From assembly GCA_001917175.1 (NCBI GenBank), contig MNTV01000034.1, positions 1 to 53,137 on the forward strand: 53,137 bases of DNA, in the 5' to 3' direction. This DNA is from Azospirillum sp. 51_20. Lineage in GTDB: Bacteria > Pseudomonadota > Alphaproteobacteria > RF32 > CAG-239. A model generated the notes under the pieces. It ran no database searches. It worked only from the letters and a program-made list of their open reading frames with translations, and was not told the DNA's origin. The position numbers and the translations under genes were made by a program. This document shows positions 51,213 to 53,137 of this stretch, piece by piece (position 1 is the first letter of the stretch; every line of letters begins with the position of its first letter).

Positions 51213-53137
51213 ATGACTGCAAAAACAAACATGCTTGTAACGTTGTCGGCCGGCGTTTTTCTGGCAGGCAGCGCCTGTGCGGAACTGACATATACGGAAA
51301 CCGCGGAACCGACCGGCGGCTGGGTAATCAGCATCAACGGCAAAAACTATGCCGTCGGCTTGAACGGTAAAGTCAAAATAAACGGTGACGCCATCGTTAC
51401 GGCCGACGGATACAATATCGACAAAGATTACCGGGTCACATACGACGGCCGTGAAATAACCGCGACGGACAATGCCATTATATTCAACAACACCCCCGAA
51501 GAGATACGGGACATAAACGACACCTTTGTCAATCTGCAAAGCTACGCCGTTTATAATTACTCAAACAACGACATGAGAGTCGGCAGCGTCAGCGGAAACT
51601 TTATCGGCAACCGTTACACCAGCAGCAACTCTTCTTATGATAATGCATTTGGCGGAGCACTCAGAAACCATGCCAATGCCGGCATTGCAATAATCGAAAA
51701 CGTAAACGGCGTTTTCGTCAACAATTCAGTCTATTCCCAAACTAACACTAATGTCGGCGGCGCCATCTCAAACGGCTTTCACGGAGCAACCACTTTTTAT
51801 AACGCAGCCAGCCGCATCGGCAGTATCGACGGCATTTTTGTCGGTAATTACGTTTTGTCGGAAAGCGGCGGGGCCCTCGGCGGAGCCATAATCAATGCCT
51901 CTGCCCGTAAAAAAAAGGCCTACATTGATACGATAAAAGGCTGCTTCATCGGCAATTATACCCGTTCAAACGGCAGAACCGCCGGCGGCGCAATCGCCAA
52001 CTACGGCGGCTGGATAACGGAACAGTCAGATTCTCTGCTGCCCCCTCCCCTTGAATCGTCCGAACCGGTACAGATCGGCAGCATCAACGGCGAATTTGCA
52101 GGAAACTACAGCCTGTCGACATCAGCCGAAGCCATGGGCGGTGCTATTTATAACGCCATCGGCATCATTGGTGATTTGAGCGGCCGCTTTATCGGCAACT
52201 ATGCCAAAACAGAATCCGCTTCACATCCGGCGTTGGGCGGTGCCGTCTATTCCGCCAACGATCTCACAATCTCCGCCGACGGAACGGAAACCCTGTTCCG
52301 CGGAAACTATACCGAAGACAGCCGCGGCAAGATAAACAACGCCGTCTGGATGCAGGGGACGGACGAAGCCCGCCTGAACCTCAACCTGGATGCGCGCAAC
52401 GGAGGAAAAATCGTTTTCGACGATGAAATCGACGGCGGCAAAGCCGTTTCAAACCAAATCGAATATGATGGTTATGCCTACGACATAAACATCACCGGCG
52501 ACGTTTGTCCGCAATGCACGACGAACAGCGTCATTTTCAACAGCCGGGTCAACAACGTTTACGATTTTAAGGTTGACACCACTCAGGTGGTACTCGGAAA
52601 AAACGCTTCCGTAAACATCACGCACGATTATATTGCCGTTAACAATCCTTATCTGCGGCTGGACGTTGACGCAGCCAACGGACAAAGCGGAAGGCTCAAT
52701 ATCGGCGGCGACGTTATCGGCACGACAAAAGTAATCGTCAATACGCTCAATTACAAAGATATCCGCGGCGAGGAAAGTATTGTTTTCGCCTCTGCGCCAA
52801 ACGACGGCCAGGGAAACGAAAACTCTTTCTCCGTTTTTCGCGTTGTCGGCAGCCCTTATATGTGGGAAGTCGAATATAATGAAACCGACAAAACCTGGGG
52901 ACTGGCCATGAACAGCCAAAACAACGATTATACAGAGGATTGCGCGGAACAGTCTCCCGATGTCAAACCGGCTCCGCACCCGATGCCCGCTCCCGGCGGC
53001 AAGGCAGAGGTTGCGCCGGAAGTGATCGGCTATCAGTCGGTTACCGCTGCCGCCGTGGCTCAGAACGCCAACCTGATCTATAACGTCATGAACAAGGTGA
53101 CCGACAATCGTCTGTATTGTCCGGGCTGCGGCTTCTA
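51213..53137 (+). CDS. Beta-helix autotransporter-like surface protein, 3' end missing
   Basis: The frame is open from ATG 51213 to the window end (641 codons). A signal peptide is clear (MLVTLSAGVFLAGSACA, cleaved near residue 23). The body has repeats of the type I-G-S-I-x-G-x-F-x-G-N-Y followed by G-G-A-I-x-N, four to five copies between residues 115 and 350, typical of a right-handed beta-helix passenger. Near the window end P-E-V-I-G-Y-Q-S-V-T-A-A-A-V-A-Q resembles the linker to a beta-barrel translocator. It should be exported and anchored in the outer membrane, possibly as an adhesin. Substrate unknown; the barrel is outside the window. Confidence 0.8.
   Translation, partial: MTAKTNMLVTLSAGVFLAGSACAELTYTETAEPTGGWVISINGKNYAVGLNGKVKINGDAIVTADGYNIDKDYRVTYDGREITATDNAIIFNNTPEEIRDINDTFVNLQSYAVYNYSNNDMRVGSVSGNFIGNRYTSSNSSYDNAFGGALRNHANAGIAIIENVNGVFVNNSVYSQTNTNVGGAISNGFHGATTFYNAASRIGSIDGIFVGNYVLSESGGALGGAIINASARKKKAYIDTIKGCFIGNYTRSNGRTAGGAIANYGGWITEQSDSLLPPPLESSEPVQIGSINGEFAGNYSLSTSAEAMGGAIYNAIGIIGDLSGRFIGNYAKTESASHPALGGAVYSANDLTISADGTETLFRGNYTEDSRGKINNAVWMQGTDEARLNLNLDARNGGKIVFDDEIDGGKAVSNQIEYDGYAYDINITGDVCPQCTTNSVIFNSRVNNVYDFKVDTTQVVLGKNASVNITHDYIAVNNPYLRLDVDAANGQSGRLNIGGDVIGTTKVIVNTLNYKDIRGEESIVFASAPNDGQGNENSFSVFRVVGSPYMWEVEYNETDKTWGLAMNSQNNDYTEDCAEQSPDVKPAPHPMPAPGGKAEVAPEVIGYQSVTAAAVAQNANLIYNVMNKVTDNRLYCPGCGF

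Overview
The window comes from a Gram-negative chromosome, most likely an uncultured, host-associated alphaproteobacterium. Lgt and KdsB (LPS) and an autotransporter-like surface protein show the envelope type. The initiator tRNA has the C1-A72 mismatch together with an A-U pair in the anticodon stem, a form common in Alphaproteobacteria. The phage families present (DUF2924 plus serine recombinase, DUF6362, DUF6441, GTA-type holin) are also mainly alphaproteobacterial. The lineage is inferred, not proven.

Region 1 (1-2950) is AT-rich and holds part of a type I restriction-modification specificity locus. Two hsdS reading frames face each other. They share a perfect 32-bp inverted repeat in the central conserved segment, and they end in the same palindrome. 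A complete tyrosine recombinase follows at once. This is the layout of a phase-variable hsdS shufflon. The hsdM, hsdR and main hsdS genes must lie left of the window.

Region 2 (about 2973 to 32.5-32.8 kb) is a nearly complete lambda-like siphovirus prophage, almost all of it on the minus strand. Read from right to left it runs: DUF2924/large serine recombinase, sigma-like regulator, small early genes, SAM synthetase, a candidate RexAB-like exclusion pair, a ParB-DNA methylase fusion, terminase, gpW, portal, protease with an internal scaffold start, gpD, major capsid protein, connectors, tail tube, frameshifted tail chaperone, tape measure, tip and fibre, NlpC, TipJ, then endolysin, holin and nested spanins. 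Several accessory genes sit inside it: a DUF1016 nuclease in the tail operon, a plus-strand gene between gpW and portal, and the AT-rich membrane/cytoplasmic pair. No CI-like repressor was recognised.

Region 3 (32.85-53.1 kb) is ordinary chromosome with higher GC and short transcription units: tRNA-fMet, two tiny membrane proteins, pgpA, tRNA-Pro, a tag gene broken by one amber codon, rtcB, a methyltransferase, a 634-aa protein of unknown family, a permease, a YbhN/MprF-type membrane protein, an SDR, a putative manganese transporter, sdaA, an orphan DNA methyltransferase, a sirtuin, kdsB, queA, a membrane GGDEF protein, lgt, a YbjN-like protein and the start of a large beta-helix surface protein cut by the window end.

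The most interesting parts are the candidate RexAB-like pair, the phage SAM synthetase close to a DNA methylase, the hsdS inversion locus with its recombinase, and the -1 frameshift site in the tail chaperone. All function calls come from reading the sequence; no database search was possible.
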